This document shows positions 16,112 through 24,653 of a stretch of DNA of 64,000 bases, in pieces (within the stretch, counting starts at the first letter, position 1; each line of letters starts with the position of its first letter). The position numbers were made by a program, and so were the translations under genes. The notes below the pieces were generated by a model. It searched no databases and was not told the origin of the DNA. It saw only the letters and a list, made by a program, of their open reading frames with translations. The stretch spans positions 1 through 64,000 of the forward strand of contig NZ_MUYV01000010.1 of assembly GCF_002014855.1 (NCBI RefSeq), in the 5' to 3' direction. The DNA comes from Moraxella porci DSM 25326 (lineage in GTDB: Bacteria; Pseudomonadota; Gammaproteobacteria; Pseudomonadales; Moraxellaceae).

Positions 16112-17239
16112 ATGACGGATGCAACTATGATGTCACACGATGCTTTGATGGTGCATGCCCAAAGCCATGATTATCCGATTTTTATTTGCGCAAGCGAAGG
16201 CGTGCCTGATTTGGCTAGCCAAATTATCCCATTTATCAAAGGCAAGCAGGCACTGATCGTCACCAATGATGTGGTCGCACCCTTGTATTTGGCACCGCTT
16301 CATGAGGCGCTAGAGGCGGCGGGGTTTTTGGTGGTGGATTGTGTACTGCCTGATGGCGAGGCTTATAAGAATCAAGACAGCATCAATGCCATCTATGATA
16401 AGCTGCTTGAGCATCACTTTGCTCGTGACTGTACGCTGATTGCACTTGGCGGCGGAGTGATTGGCGATATGACAGGCTTTGCCGCGGCAAGCTTTATGCG
16501 TGGCGTGGACTTCATTCAAGTGCCGACGACTTTATTGGCGCAAGTGGATTCGAGTGTCGGTGGCAAGACAGGCATTAACCACCCGCGCGGCAAGAATATG
16601 ATTGGCGCGTTTTGGCAGCCGCAGTGTGTGCTGGCTGATATGGCGACTTTTAAGACTTTGCCTGAGCGAGAATTTGCTGCAGGGATGGCAGAGGTGATCA
16701 AATATGCCTTGATTATGGATGCCAAGTTTTTGACTTGGCTAGAAGACAATGCTGAGGCCATCAATGCCAAAGATGGAGCGATTTTAGGTGAGATGGTGTA
16801 TCGCTGCTGTGACTTCAAGGCGCAAGTGGTCGCTGCCGATGAGCGAGAGTCGGGCAAGCGCGCCTTACTGAACTTTGGCCATACCTTTGGGCATGTCATC
16901 GAGGCGCATCAAGGCTATGGCGCATGGCTACATGGCGAGGCTGTGGCAGCAGGCATGATGCAGGCAGCGAAAATGTCAGCCAAGCTTGGACTGATCAATG
17001 ATGACGATGTGTCACGCATCGAGCGTGTGATAAAGGCGTTTCATCTGCCGAGCGTGCCACCTGTGATCGCCGTCGATGAGGCGCTGGATTTGATGGGCCA
17101 TGACAAAAAAGTCCAACAAGGCAAGATTCGCTTGGTGCTGCTTCGCGCCATCGGCGATGCCTTTGTGACCGCAGATTTTCAGCTGTCGGATCTGACAGCG
17201 GTGTTACAAACCAATGAGATCAACCATGCAGATATTTAA
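16112..17239 (+). CDS. aroB: 3-Dehydroquinate synthase
   Basis: A 375-residue NAD- and metal-dependent enzyme that closes DAHP to 3-dehydroquinate, step two of the chorismate pathway. The GGGVIGDMTGFAAA glycine-rich motif, the DSSVGGKTGINH segment and the metal-binding histidines in FGHTFGHVIEA and GEAVAAG are visible. Either ATG 16112 or ATG 16127 could be the start; the latter has GGATG upstream. It overlaps the following SPOR gene by a few bases. Confidence 0.96.
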   Translation: MTDATMMSHDALMVHAQSHDYPIFICASEGVPDLASQIIPFIKGKQALIVTNDVVAPLYLAPLHEALEAAGFLVVDCVLPDGEAYKNQDSINAIYDKLLEHHFARDCTLIALGGGVIGDMTGFAAASFMRGVDFIQVPTTLLAQVDSSVGGKTGINHPRGKNMIGAFWQPQCVLADMATFKTLPEREFAAGMAEVIKYALIMDAKFLTWLEDNAEAINAKDGAILGEMVYRCCDFKAQVVAADERESGKRALLNFGHTFGHVIEAHQGYGAWLHGEAVAAGMMQAAKMSAKLGLINDDDVSRIERVIKAFHLPSVPPVIAVDEALDLMGHDKKVQQGKIRLVLLRAIGDAFVTADFQLSDLTAVLQTNEINHADI

Positions 17240-18188
17240 TAAAAAAGCCAATTTTATGTCGCACGATTCAGCGATGAGTGAGAAATATTACCGCCGCCAA
17301 GCGATGTATTGGCTAATGGCTGCTGCTGTGGTGGCAGCGCTTTGGCTGATCATTTGGTTGACCAGTGCAGCGCCTTCGATCATCAAAGCTAAGCAAGCTG
17401 ACGAAGTGCAGTCCTCGGATTTGGCTTTGCCTGCGACCATCAGCGATTTAAATGAGCTAAAAAACGAAGTCAAACCGATGGATAACTCGGTGTTGGTGCG
17501 TGATTTGCGCAGCTATCCGCCAGAATTTAAAGATAAAATTTATTTTAACGGCATCAGTGGTAGCTATGCCATACAGCTGATGGATGTCGCCGAAAATGAG
17601 GTGATCGTAGATTATCTCAATGGCCGCAGTGATCGCGATCAGTTTGCGTATTTTCGCTACACTGATGACAATGATAAGCAGCGCTATGTGCTGACTTACG
17701 GTAAATTTGCCAGCAGTGCAGAAGCTGAGGCAGGCTTAGCTCAAGTGAATTTTGGTCTGCCAAGCAGCATTACCCCAAAAACCGCCAAAGTCTCCGAATT
17801 CTTGTCCGTTATCGACAGCTATGAGCTGGGTCAGAATGTGGTGGACTTGGCAAGCTCACAGCCACGCCGCGTCCGTCTGCAGGCCACTCGCACCGAGATT
17901 CCAGTCCGTGCAGCGACCAAGGCGGATGAAGAGTTGGCTCGAGCCAGTCAAGAGCGTGCCGTGCAAACTCAGATATCAGAGCAAGTACAGCCTGTCGCAC
18001 CAGCGGATACTGCCCCTGCCGATCACCCGCGCCAGCCTGCACAGCCAAGTCAAGCCGCACCAAGCGATTTGCCGATGGCACCGACAGCACGACCAGAGCC
18101 TGCTGCACCTAAGCCTGCTGCCGAAGCCCCTAAGGCTGAGCCTGCCCAACCCAAGCCTGCTGCTGAGACACCAGCAGCTCCCGAATAA
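17226..18188 (+). CDS. DamX-like SPOR-domain membrane protein
   Basis: A 320-residue protein: short cytoplasmic N-terminus, one membrane helix (about 28-47), a central segment with SPOR-like pattern (about 95-185, including a YAIQLMDV strand and YVLTYGKFASSAEAEAGL), and a low-complexity Pro/Ala/Glu tail (about 225-320). SPOR domains bind denuded peptidoglycan at division sites. The gene order aroK-aroB-this gene matches E. coli aroK-aroB-damX, which supports a DamX-like division role. Unlike E. coli DamX the SPOR-like region is central and the tail is disordered. Start is uncertain (17226 or 17256). Confidence 0.7.
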   Translation: MQIFNKKANFMSHDSAMSEKYYRRQAMYWLMAAAVVAALWLIIWLTSAAPSIIKAKQADEVQSSDLALPATISDLNELKNEVKPMDNSVLVRDLRSYPPEFKDKIYFNGISGSYAIQLMDVAENEVIVDYLNGRSDRDQFAYFRYTDDNDKQRYVLTYGKFASSAEAEAGLAQVNFGLPSSITPKTAKVSEFLSVIDSYELGQNVVDLASSQPRRVRLQATRTEIPVRAATKADEELARASQERAVQTQISEQVQPVAPADTAPADHPRQPAQPSQAAPSDLPMAPTARPEPAAPKPAAEAPKAEPAQPKPAAETPAAPE

Positions 18189-18196
18189 AAAGGACG

Positions 18197-18823
18197 ATGA
18201 TGATGCATGATGCCAAAGCAATGCTGAATGAACTCAAAGCAGGCAATGAGCGCTATGTGGCCAATCTTTCTTCGACCGAAAAGATCCCCATTCCGCCCCC
18301 GACATTGGTCAAAGAACAAAAGCCCAATGCCATCATCTTGGGCTGCTCGGATGCGCGTGTGCCTGTGGAGCTGATTTTTGATCAGGGTTTGGGTGATCTA
18401 TTTGTAATCCGTGTAGCGGGCAATGTCGTCGCCCCAAGCCAGATTGGTTCGGTGGAATTTGCCGCTGAGAAGTTTGATACTCGTCTTGTGGTCGTGCTGG
18501 GTCATTCGCACTGTGGCGCCGTGACAGCATGCATTGAGGCCTTGATTAATCCTGATCAATATTATTCACCAAACCTGCAATCCATCGTCGATCGCATCCG
18601 CCCAAGCGTGCTGAATCTGCATGAGATCGCCACCGCCTCAGGCAATGATGCTGATATGGATGAGCTGATCGATCGCTCTATTCGTGCCAATGTGCGCATG
18701 TCTGTCAGCCAATTAAAGCATGGCTCGCGAATCTTGGAGGATATGGTTGCCAGTGGCGATTTGCTCATCGTCGGTGCTGAATATGATGTGGCAACTGGCA
18801 AAGTGGATTTTTTTGAAGAATAA
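18197..18823 (+). CDS. Beta-class carbonic anhydrase
   Basis: A 208-residue zinc enzyme that interconverts CO2 and bicarbonate in the cytosol. Zinc ligands C50, H103 and C106 and the catalytic dyad D52/R54 lie in CSDARVP and GHSHCGAV. Three ATG codons in a row (18197, 18200, 18203) follow AAGGA; the second or third has the best spacing. It follows the DamX-like gene by 8 bases and may be cotranscribed. Bicarbonate supply would serve the acetyl-CoA carboxylase encoded at 31730. Confidence 0.95.
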   Translation: MMMHDAKAMLNELKAGNERYVANLSSTEKIPIPPPTLVKEQKPNAIILGCSDARVPVELIFDQGLGDLFVIRVAGNVVAPSQIGSVEFAAEKFDTRLVVVLGHSHCGAVTACIEALINPDQYYSPNLQSIVDRIRPSVLNLHEIATASGNDADMDELIDRSIRANVRMSVSQLKHGSRILEDMVASGDLLIVGAEYDVATGKVDFFEE

Positions 18824-18895
18824 GGGGTTTGATTTGTGAATGCCAGTGGCTTGACAAATCTGACACTAATATTGCAGATCTTAACAAAACTGCCA

Positions 18896-18924
18896 TTCAC
18901 ATCATCCAAAGCACCCTGTAAAAT
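18896..18924 (+). promoter_or_regulatory. Promoter of gloA
   Basis: TTCACA (18896-18901), a 17-base spacer and TAAAAT (18919-18924) lie 53 bases before the gloA ATG. Confidence 0.6.
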
Positions 18925-18977
18925 CAAAGCTGTGACCACTTGGTCTTTTATCAACCATCAAAAAAAAGAGGACATCG

Positions 18978-19514
18978 ATGAGCATCCAACAACCTGTCAA
19001 TTCACTGAGTGCCGCTGGCGTCAAAGACATTCCTGTTCAGTCTGAGGGATATATTTTTAATCACACTATGCTGCGCGTCAAAGACCCTGTCAAGTCGCTT
19101 GAGTTTTATACTGGCGTTTTGGGCATGACACTGCTTAAGCATCGCAGCTTCCCTGATGCCGAATTTGATCTGTACTTTTTGGCGCGTTTGACTGAGGATG
19201 AGCGCAAAACGCTGCCAGCAGGCGATGAGCTAAAAGACTTCGTCTCACGTCAACGCAGTATCCTTGAGCTGACGCACAATTATGGCACTGAAGATGATGA
19301 CAGCTTTAGCTATCATGATGGCAACAGTGAGCCAAGAGGTTTTGGGCATATTTGCTTTAGTGTACCAAATCTGGCTGAAGCGGTGGCATGGTTTGATGCC
19401 AATGGTGTCGAATTTAAAAAGCGCCCAGAAGAGGGCAATATGAAAGACATCGCCTTTATCAAAGATCCAGATGGTTATTGGATTGAGATCATTGAGATCA
19501 ATAATAACCGCTAA
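18978..19514 (+). CDS. gloA: Lactoylglutathione lyase (glyoxalase I)
   Basis: A 178-residue enzyme converting the methylglyoxal-glutathione hemithioacetal to S-lactoylglutathione. The metal ligands H29, E97, H124 and E170 are all in place (NHTMLRV, LELTHN, GHICFSV, WIEIIE). Length and the long loops resemble the eukaryotic and Pseudomonas zinc-type enzyme more than the short nickel-type E. coli GloA. AGAGGA precedes the ATG. It has its own promoter and a strong terminator. Confidence 0.95.
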   Translation: MSIQQPVNSLSAAGVKDIPVQSEGYIFNHTMLRVKDPVKSLEFYTGVLGMTLLKHRSFPDAEFDLYFLARLTEDERKTLPAGDELKDFVSRQRSILELTHNYGTEDDDSFSYHDGNSEPRGFGHICFSVPNLAEAVAWFDANGVEFKKRPEEGNMKDIAFIKDPDGYWIEIIEINNNR

Positions 19515-19515
19515 T

Positions 19516-19587
19516 AAAAAACCCATCTTAATACCACGCCTTAAGCAAGTCTGATAACTTGTTGAGTGGATAAGATGGGTTTTTTTA
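19516..19587. terminator. Terminator between gloA and tRNA-Arg
   Basis: AAAACCCATCTTA (about 19518-19530) pairs with TAAGATGGGTTTTT (19571-19584) around a 40-base loop, with A and T runs on the outer sides, so it can serve both directions. Confidence 0.75.
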
Positions 19588-19589
19588 AA

Positions 19590-19666
19590 TGGCGCACCTA
19601 GCGGGAATCGAACCCACGGCCTTCAGCTTCGGAGGCTGACACTCTATCCAACTGAGCTATAGGTGC
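19590..19666 (-). tRNA. tRNA-Arg (anticodon CCG)
   Basis: 77 bases folding into a full cloverleaf on the minus strand: acceptor GCACCTA/TAGGTGC, D arm, anticodon stem TCAGC/GCTGA with loop CTCCGAA (anticodon CCG), T arm GTGGG-TTCGATT-CCCGC, and an encoded CCA end. Confidence 0.95.
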
Positions 19667-19946
19667 ATGAAAATGGTCATTTAGGTGGCAGATTCTAACA
19701 AGTTTTGATTAAAATTGCCATCATTTCGCCAAAATTTCATCATAAAAATCGCAAAATACTGCCAATTTTCGACAAATCTTGCTAAATTTTAACAGATTTG
19801 ATAAAAAACATGGCATTTTACCTGCTTTTTCCCTTATAATAGTAGGGTAAATTTTGTATCGTTGGGACGGTGGTTTTGCATGGTGATTTGCACACGGTCC
19901 GACACCCCCAGAGCGCTTGCTCAAGGCTATAAAACGAGATGATGAC

Positions 19947-20552
19947 ATGAAAAAAGCTGTTATGTTTTCTGTTGCTGCATTGTTGGCGGCGTCAGCGATG
20001 GCAACCCAAGCACAAGAAGCTGCCACCACACCTGCAGCCACAGCCGAAGCGACTGCTGAAGCTGCCACCACCCCAGAACCTGCTGCCGATGCAGCCGCCG
20101 CTCCAGCGGATGCAGCCGCGACCGAAGCGACTGCCGAAGCTGCTGCACCTGCTGCCCAACCTGAAGAAGCCATCCCACAAGACAGCCCACAGGTACAAAA
20201 GCTGGTCGCCATGTACCCAAATCTGATCGCTCGTATCGCACCATATGGCAAAGTATGCTTTGATGGTGAAGAGTGCGACATTAATATCACTGTATTGGCA
20301 CCAGCTGTTGACGGCCAAGCGCGTGATGGTGAGAGCATCTATAAGGCTATCTGTGCAACCTGTCATGACGCAGGTCTGGTTGGCGCACCAAAAACTGGCA
20401 CTGCCGACTGGGCAGCTCGTGCAGCCAAAGGCAAACCCACTTTGTATGATCACGCCATCAATGGCTTTAACGCCATGCCAGCGCGTGGTGGCAGCCCTGA
20501 TCTGTCTGATGAAGAAGTCCAAAACGCAGTTGATTACATTCTTGCACAATAA
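19947..20552 (+). CDS. Cytochrome c5-like c-type cytochrome
   Basis: A 201-residue periplasmic or membrane-tethered electron carrier. Residues 1-23 are a signal peptide. About 25-77 are a low-complexity Ala/Pro/Thr/Glu tether. The haem domain (about 120-201) has CATCH (C136, C139, H140) and a likely axial methionine M177 in GFNAMPARGG, the cytochrome c5 pattern. I chose ATG 19947, which starts a good signal peptide. A TATAAT (19835-19840) lies upstream without a clear -35. A hairpin terminator follows at 20636. Partners are probably terminal oxidases. Confidence 0.88.
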   Translation: MKKAVMFSVAALLAASAMATQAQEAATTPAATAEATAEAATTPEPAADAAAAPADAAATEATAEAAAPAAQPEEAIPQDSPQVQKLVAMYPNLIARIAPYGKVCFDGEECDINITVLAPAVDGQARDGESIYKAICATCHDAGLVGAPKTGTADWAARAAKGKPTLYDHAINGFNAMPARGGSPDLSDEEVQNAVDYILAQ

Positions 20553-20635
20553 TTATTTGGGCAGTGTAAAAAACTTTACTTCGATTAGCCTCCGATCCAT
20601 CTATTGAGTGATGGATTGATGGCTGATCGCTGCTG

Positions 20636-20671
20636 ATCCTAAGCTGTCGATACGATGGCTTGGGATTTTTA
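20636..20671 (+). terminator. Terminator after the cytochrome gene
   Basis: ATCCTAAGC (20636-20644) pairs with GCTTGGGAT (20658-20666), followed by T5. A second smaller hairpin (ATCCATC/GATGGAT, about 20595-20616) lies just before. Confidence 0.65.
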
Positions 20672-20771
20672 TTGGTCAAAATTATTGTCAAAATCTTAGA
20701 GTTGATGGCTTTGCCTTGAAAAATCCGCTCAAGCCATCATCTAGTATGACAAATGATGATTCGAGAAAATT

Positions 20772-21731
20772 ATGACGCCAACCACCGAAGTTCCTGCACT
20801 TAAGATCAGCGGACTGACCAAGACTTATAATAATGGCTTTACTGCGCTTAAGGGCATTGATTTGACTGTGCCACAGGGCGGATTTTTTGCATTGCTTGGG
20901 CCAAATGGCGCTGGCAAATCCACGACGATTGGCATTGTCAGCTCCCTATTTCCACCATCGGCAGGAACGGTTGAGATTTTTGGGGTGGATTTGTTCAAAA
21001 ATCCTGCCAAAGCCAAAGAGTTCCTAGGTGTCGTTCCCCAAGAATTTAACTTTATGCAGTTTGAAAACGTCCAAGATATCTTGATTAATCAAGCAGGGTA
21101 TTTTGGCATTACTGCTCGTGATGCTCGCCCCCGTGCCGAAAAACTATTGAAAGCGCTGGGTCTGTGGGATAAAAAAGATACCAAGGCACGTATGCTGTCA
21201 GGTGGCATGAAGCGTCGCTTGATGATTGCTCGTGCATTGATGCATAAGCCAAAACTGCTCATCTTGGATGAGCCGACTGCAGGTGTGGACATTGAGCTAC
21301 GCCGTTCGATGTGGGAGTTTATGGAATACATCAACCGTGAAGAGCAGACGACGATTATTCTGACTACCCATTATCTAGAAGAGGCTGAACAGCTGTGTAA
21401 GCACATCGCCATCTTGGATAAGGGCGAGATTCGCATCAATACAGATATGAAAAGTCTGTTGGCAAGTCTTGATATCGAAAGCTTTATTTTGGATTTTGCC
21501 AAAGTGTTTGATGGGCAAATCCATCTAACCAATGTCGTCAAATTTCAACAAGTCGATGAGCTAAGCCTTGAAGTCACACTCAAAAAAGGCGAAAGCTTGA
21601 ATGATGTCTTCGCGCAATTATCCGCCCAAGGAGTGCAAATCGCCAGCATGCGAAATAAATCCAATCGCTTAGAAGAGCTGTTTATGAGCTTGGTTGAGAA
21701 TAATCTGACCGAAAAACTCTCCAATGACTAA
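20772..21731 (+). CDS. ABC-2 type exporter ATP-binding protein (YadG-like)
   Basis: A 319-residue ATPase subunit. Walker A GPNGAGKST (43-51), the signature LSGGMKRR, Walker B LLILDEP and the H-loop TTHY are all present; about 235-310 is a C-terminal extension typical of the DrrA/YadG group. With the permease 22 bases downstream it forms a two-gene ABC-2 exporter resembling YadGH; the substrate is unknown. No clear Shine-Dalgarno beyond GAGAAAA. Confidence 0.92.
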   Translation: MTPTTEVPALKISGLTKTYNNGFTALKGIDLTVPQGGFFALLGPNGAGKSTTIGIVSSLFPPSAGTVEIFGVDLFKNPAKAKEFLGVVPQEFNFMQFENVQDILINQAGYFGITARDARPRAEKLLKALGLWDKKDTKARMLSGGMKRRLMIARALMHKPKLLILDEPTAGVDIELRRSMWEFMEYINREEQTTIILTTHYLEEAEQLCKHIAILDKGEIRINTDMKSLLASLDIESFILDFAKVFDGQIHLTNVVKFQQVDELSLEVTLKKGESLNDVFAQLSAQGVQIASMRNKSNRLEELFMSLVENNLTEKLSND

Positions 21732-21753
21732 ATAATAACAACAAGAGTATCTT

Positions 21754-22527
21754 ATGAATTTTGGCAAGCAATGGGTGGCATTCACCACCATTTTAATCAA
21801 AGAAATCAAGCGGATATTGCGCATCTGGCCGCAGACGCTATTGCCACCTGTCATCACGATGACGCTGTATTTTGTGATTTTTGGTCAGATGATCGGTAGT
21901 CGTGTCGGTGAGATGGGCGGGGTGAGCTATATGCAGTTCATCGTGCCGGGTCTGATTATGATGGCAGTGATTACCAATAGCTACTCTAATGTGGTGTCGA
22001 GTTTTTTTAGTATGAAATTCCAAGGCAGTATCGAAGAGCTGCTGGTATCGCCTGTGTCCAAGCATACGATTTTGTTTGGCTATGTGGCAGGCGGGGTGTT
22101 TCGTGGGCTTGCGATTGCATTGATTGTGACCATCGTGGCATTGTTTTTTACCAAGCTTGGTATCACGCACCTAGGCGTGATGCTGACGACCATTGTCGGT
22201 ACTTCTGTGCTGTTTAGTTTGGGAGGTCTCATCAATGCGGTCTTTGCTCGTTCGTTTGATGATATTTCGATTATTCCAAGCTTTGTGCTGACGCCATTGA
22301 CCTACCTTGGCGGTGTGTTTTATTCTTTAGAAAATCTATCAGGTTTTTGGCAGACTTTATCTTTGCTAAACCCGATTGTCTATATGGTCAATGCCTTTCG
22401 CTACGGCATCCTAGGCTACTCAGATGTTAATGTTTGGTGGTCGTTGGTGGCGATTTTGGGCTTTTGCGTGGTATTGTATGTCATCTCGTATCGCTTACTT
22501 GCCAATGGTTCAAGATTGCGGTTGTGA
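21754..22527 (+). CDS. ABC-2 type exporter permease (YadH-like)
   Basis: A 257-residue inner-membrane protein with about six hydrophobic segments and the ABC-2 family motif near GSIEELLVSPVSKHTILFGY. It pairs with the preceding ATPase. The family includes exporters of drugs, polysaccharide and lipid-linked compounds; the E. coli YadGH substrate is not firmly known. Probably translated from the same mRNA. Confidence 0.92.
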   Translation: MNFGKQWVAFTTILIKEIKRILRIWPQTLLPPVITMTLYFVIFGQMIGSRVGEMGGVSYMQFIVPGLIMMAVITNSYSNVVSSFFSMKFQGSIEELLVSPVSKHTILFGYVAGGVFRGLAIALIVTIVALFFTKLGITHLGVMLTTIVGTSVLFSLGGLINAVFARSFDDISIIPSFVLTPLTYLGGVFYSLENLSGFWQTLSLLNPIVYMVNAFRYGILGYSDVNVWWSLVAILGFCVVLYVISYRLLANGSRLRL

Positions 22528-22589
22528 TTGATGATTTGCCATCGACGTGTCAGATGGTGATGGATGATTTGTTTTATTAAGAGAAAATT

Positions 22590-23432
22590 ATGAGTATTCA
22601 CGGTGTCTTGGGTGAGAGTACCAGCTATCCCCAAAGCTATGACAGCAGTGTGCTGTTTGCCATCAGCCGCACGATTGGTCGAGATGAGATTTTGGCAAAG
22701 TCAGGTGTATCGGCAGAGCATCTGATGGCAGGCGTTGATGTATGGCAGGCATTTGAGCTGTCGTGGCTAAACCCACAAGGCATCTCAAAAGTTGCCATCG
22801 CTCGTATCACTATCCCTGCTGACTCACCAAATATCGTTGAGTCAAAATCGCTCAAGCTCTACCTAAATAGTCTAAATTTCACCCAGTTTGATGATGTATC
22901 TGCTGTCAAACAGACCATTGAGCGTGACTTGACAGCGTGTGTGGGGGCGTCGGTCACAGTTCAGATCAGCTCGCTTGATGGTGCTGATTTTGCAGTGGTG
23001 CGACCTGTGGGCGAGTGTATCGATGCTGTGCTTGATGGGGGTGATGCGGTCGCTGTCGTTGATGATGTCGATGCGTCGCTACTTGGCACAGCAGTTGATG
23101 GCGTGGTGCAAACCTTTCAATTTCATACCAATCTGCTTCGCTCAAACTGCCCTGTGACCAATCAGCCAGATTGGGGTACGCTGTCGGTGTCTATCACAAC
23201 CGCCAAGCAGGTAGAGTATGCCAAGGTGTTGGCGTATGTGCTGAGTTTTCGTAAGCATAATGGCTTTCATGAGCAGTGCGTTGAGCAGATTTTTGCTGAT
23301 CTATTGACGGTCTATGCACCGACAAGTCTGATGGTGCAAGCCAACTACACTCGCCGCGGTGGCATTGACATCAATCCTGTACGAGTGCTAAACCATCCGA
23401 TGCCGAGCATTGGGCGTTTGGTGCGTCAATAA
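22590..23432 (+). CDS. queF: NADPH-dependent 7-cyano-7-deazaguanine reductase, long type
   Basis: A 280-residue bimodular tunnelling-fold enzyme that reduces preQ0 to preQ1 in queuosine synthesis. The NADPH motif ESKSLKLYLNS (84-94), the catalytic cysteine C187 in SNCPVTNQPDWG and the acid D194 match E. coli QueF (C190, D197). Full family length for the long type (282). It stands alone with a perfect hairpin downstream. Confidence 0.96.
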   Translation: MSIHGVLGESTSYPQSYDSSVLFAISRTIGRDEILAKSGVSAEHLMAGVDVWQAFELSWLNPQGISKVAIARITIPADSPNIVESKSLKLYLNSLNFTQFDDVSAVKQTIERDLTACVGASVTVQISSLDGADFAVVRPVGECIDAVLDGGDAVAVVDDVDASLLGTAVDGVVQTFQFHTNLLRSNCPVTNQPDWGTLSVSITTAKQVEYAKVLAYVLSFRKHNGFHEQCVEQIFADLLTVYAPTSLMVQANYTRRGGIDINPVRVLNHPMPSIGRLVRQ

Positions 23433-23462
23433 AGCCAATAATTTATCGTACTAAGACAGGTG

Positions 23463-23503
23463 TATAACACACCATCAAAAAATCAAATCGATGGTGTGTT
23501 ATA
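23463..23503 (+). terminator. 14-bp perfect hairpin after queF
   Basis: TATAACACACCATC (23463-23476) pairs without mismatch with GATGGTGTGTTATA (23490-23503). No T run follows. It marks the left edge of the AT-rich insert and may end queF transcription or be part of a mobile repeat. Confidence 0.55.
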
Positions 23504-23546
23504 TGCATCCTACCGCACTCAAAACCGCCGTTGAGAGACTTTAAAA

Positions 23547-23975
23547 GTGATAATTGATTTATATATCATAAAAAATATTATTAAAACAAAAAGTCTATTT
23601 GGAATCAGGACCAACTGCCAAAAACAGGATGTTCTTTATGTATTTGGAAATCCTATAGATTATGCAAAGCAACATAAATCATATCCTGAGATATTAGGTT
23701 ATGGAGCTTTACAATTCTTTTTAATTAACGATAGGATTACAAGTTTTTCTTTTGATGGATCTAAATTGGATTTTTATGATAACATCAAAATGAGCCCAAT
23801 TCGAAAAGAACATATTGATGATTTTTTGTTTGAAAAAAATATATCTTTTTTCAAAGAAGCTCCAGTCATCGAAGGTGGTGAAGTTTACAAGATTGATGGT
23901 AGAATTGATATTTTGTTTTATGAAAATACCCTATTTTCTTTTGGAATATGTGAACATATTCAACAGCCTGCGTAG
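23547..23975 (+). CDS. Orphan AT-rich hypothetical protein, immunity-protein-like
   Basis: A 142-residue acidic protein, rich in Ile, Phe, Asp and Lys, with markedly lower GC than queF and proS. I recognise no domain for certain. The stretch around YPEILGYGALQFFLINDRI resembles small proteins found beside polymorphic toxins, where such proteins act as immunity factors. There is no upstream ATG; GTG 23547 is the only usable start and has no good Shine-Dalgarno, so expression is uncertain. It is convergent with the gene at 24001. Confidence 0.5.
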   Translation: MIIDLYIIKNIIKTKSLFGIRTNCQKQDVLYVFGNPIDYAKQHKSYPEILGYGALQFFLINDRITSFSFDGSKLDFYDNIKMSPIRKEHIDDFLFEKNISFFKEAPVIEGGEVYKIDGRIDILFYENTLFSFGICEHIQQPA

Positions 23976-23980
23976 CTTAA

Positions 23981-24006
23981 TAGGCGCATACCACGCACCA
24001 TTAAAA
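23981..24006 (+). repeat. Left copy of a 26-bp imperfect direct repeat
   Basis: This stretch and 24534-24559 share TAGG-TGC-TACCACGCACCAT-AAAA with few differences. The core GTGCGTGGTACGCAC-like half-palindrome resembles dispersed REP-type elements. The two copies bracket the gene at 24001. Confidence 0.55.
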
Positions 24007-24483
24007 CTCTTCATAAAAAGTCAGGCATAATCCCTGCTCTCCATACATATCTTCTTCTAAAATAAAATGAAAAGACCTGCTTGGGAACAATTCCTTTAAC
24101 CTTCTATCCCAAAAGTAATGAATAATTTTAGCAAATTCATCAAACAAAATATCGTTATCAAGTGCCTGTGAGCTTGCTAGTAAATAGAAGCTGCCCAACT
24201 CAAACATATTGGTATATTTTTGAATATCAGACTCACTCAAGCCAGCTATCTTTTGAGCTAAACTAAAATCTGGCTTAAACTCTTTATCGTAAACAATATT
24301 AGCACCAAGATAAATCCTGTCATTGTATTCTATAAATTCGGGTGCAAACAGCCCAGCGCAGGCAATTAAAGATTCTAGATTGACATAGTTGGCAACATAG
24401 TTACTAAAATCAGTTAAACATGGGTCATAGTCTGGATATTCTTTTAATAGATTAATATCTACCAAACTTTTATAAATCTTCAT
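24001..24483 (-). CDS. Orphan AT-rich hypothetical protein
   Basis: A 160-residue acidic, helical, soluble-looking protein without a signal peptide. I recognise no family; length, acidity and isolation fit an immunity or small toxin-neutralising protein, but that is inference. Base composition is AT-rich like its convergent neighbour. It lies between two direct repeats (23981 and 24534), as if the gene and repeat had been gained or duplicated together. Confidence 0.55.
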   Translation of the reverse strand: MKIYKSLVDINLLKEYPDYDPCLTDFSNYVANYVNLESLIACAGLFAPEFIEYNDRIYLGANIVYDKEFKPDFSLAQKIAGLSESDIQKYTNMFELGSFYLLASSQALDNDILFDEFAKIIHYFWDRRLKELFPSRSFHFILEEDMYGEQGLCLTFYEEF

Positions 24484-24533
24484 AACTATCCCCCTAATTT
24501 AATCCAAGGTGACGAAAAATTTCCATAGTCCAA

Positions 24534-24559
24534 TAGGATGCGTACCACGCACCATAAAA
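24534..24559 (+). repeat. Right copy of the 26-bp imperfect direct repeat
   Basis: Partner of 23981-24006; same orientation, core TACCACGCACCAT identical in both copies. Confidence 0.55.
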
Positions 24560-24580
24560 AACCAATAGATATTGTCCCAA

Positions 24581-24629
24581 AAAACACCCCAAAGGCTGAC
24601 AGTTGAATCCAACTTTTGGGGTGCGGTTT
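24581..24629 (-). terminator. Terminator of proS
   Basis: CACCCCAAA (24585-24593) pairs with TTTGGGGTG (24615-24623) around a 21-base loop, with an A run on the left that gives T on the minus strand. It follows the proS stop by 30 bases. Confidence 0.8.
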
Positions 24630-24653
24630 ATATTAGCCAAACTGGCTTGGTGA

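Noticed and set aside
23463..23503. Perfect 14-bp hairpin considered as an insertion-sequence end
   Set aside because: No transposase or matching partner end lies nearby, so it is listed only as a hairpin.
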